From positions 1 to 5,812 of the forward strand of contig QNEG01000117.1 in assembly GCA_003645115.1 (NCBI GenBank): 5,812 bases of DNA, given 5' to 3'. The DNA comes from a bacterium. GTDB lineage: Bacteria > UBP14 > UBA6098 > B30-G16. Made by a program: the position numbers and the translations under genes. Within the stretch, counting starts at the first letter, position 1, and each line of letters opens with the position of its first letter. A model generated the notes under the pieces. The model did no database searches. It saw nothing but the letters and a program-made list of their open reading frames with translations, and was not told the DNA's origin. This document shows, in pieces, positions 5,768 through 5,812 of this stretch.

Positions 5768-5812
5768 GTAATCCTCGATTATCGACTACCTTATTCCATA
5801 AATGCCCTCGCA

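Noticed and set aside
5768..5812. Minus-strand frame ending at TAA 5791-5793 (tail ARAFME) as a convergent partial gene
   Set aside because: Only six codons lie in the window, too few to tell a gene end from chance. Nothing else can be assigned in these 45 bases.

Overview
The window looks like chromosomal DNA of a diderm (Gram-negative-type) bacterium of moderate to low GC. It carries a lipoprotein signal peptide, a Sec-type secreted protein and a predicted outer-membrane beta-barrel with a C-terminal Phe. The pairing of a helix-hairpin-helix module with an outer-membrane barrel recalls a family I know from Bacteroidota and related FCB or candidate phyla. The exact phylum cannot be fixed from these genes. 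I see no mobile element, CRISPR array, tRNA or rRNA.

Layout: (1) Positions 1-48 may be the tail of an upstream gene. (2) An extended -10 promoter at 55-63 precedes a two-gene operon, 101-535 (small lipoprotein) and 532-1512 (secreted Ig-like/TTR-like modular protein). The two genes overlap by ATGA and share a distant FWxW...YDTL sequence pattern. (3) A convergent gene on the minus strand, 1530-2528, starts with TTG and encodes an NAD-dependent nucleotide-sugar epimerase/dehydratase (extended SDR) with about 28 extra residues between the catalytic helix and the RxFNxYGPRQ motif. (4) A 69-bp divergent intergenic region holds a 14-bp perfect palindrome and a candidate promoter. (5) 2598-4310 encodes an exported protein with a helix-hairpin-helix module and a C-terminal beta-barrel. 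(6) 4385-5767 encodes a complete dihydrolipoamide dehydrogenase with all catalytic motifs. The last 45 bases hold nothing I can assign.

The genes do not form one obvious pathway. The lipoprotein and secreted protein are very likely expressed together and may act together at the cell envelope. The epimerase probably supplies an activated sugar for surface polysaccharide. The HhH-barrel protein sits in the outer membrane. The dehydrogenase is a housekeeping E3-type flavoenzyme without its usual E1/E2 partners in view.

The most striking signal is not a gene. The tetranucleotides GATC, GTAC, GGCC and ACGT never occur in the 5.8 kb, although other 4-base palindromes such as TCGA, CCGG, AGCT and GCGC occur freely. 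At all nine sites where Asp precedes a codon starting with C, the codon is GAC, which avoids GATC. This suggests long-term selection by restriction-modification or a similar methyl- or motif-directed process.
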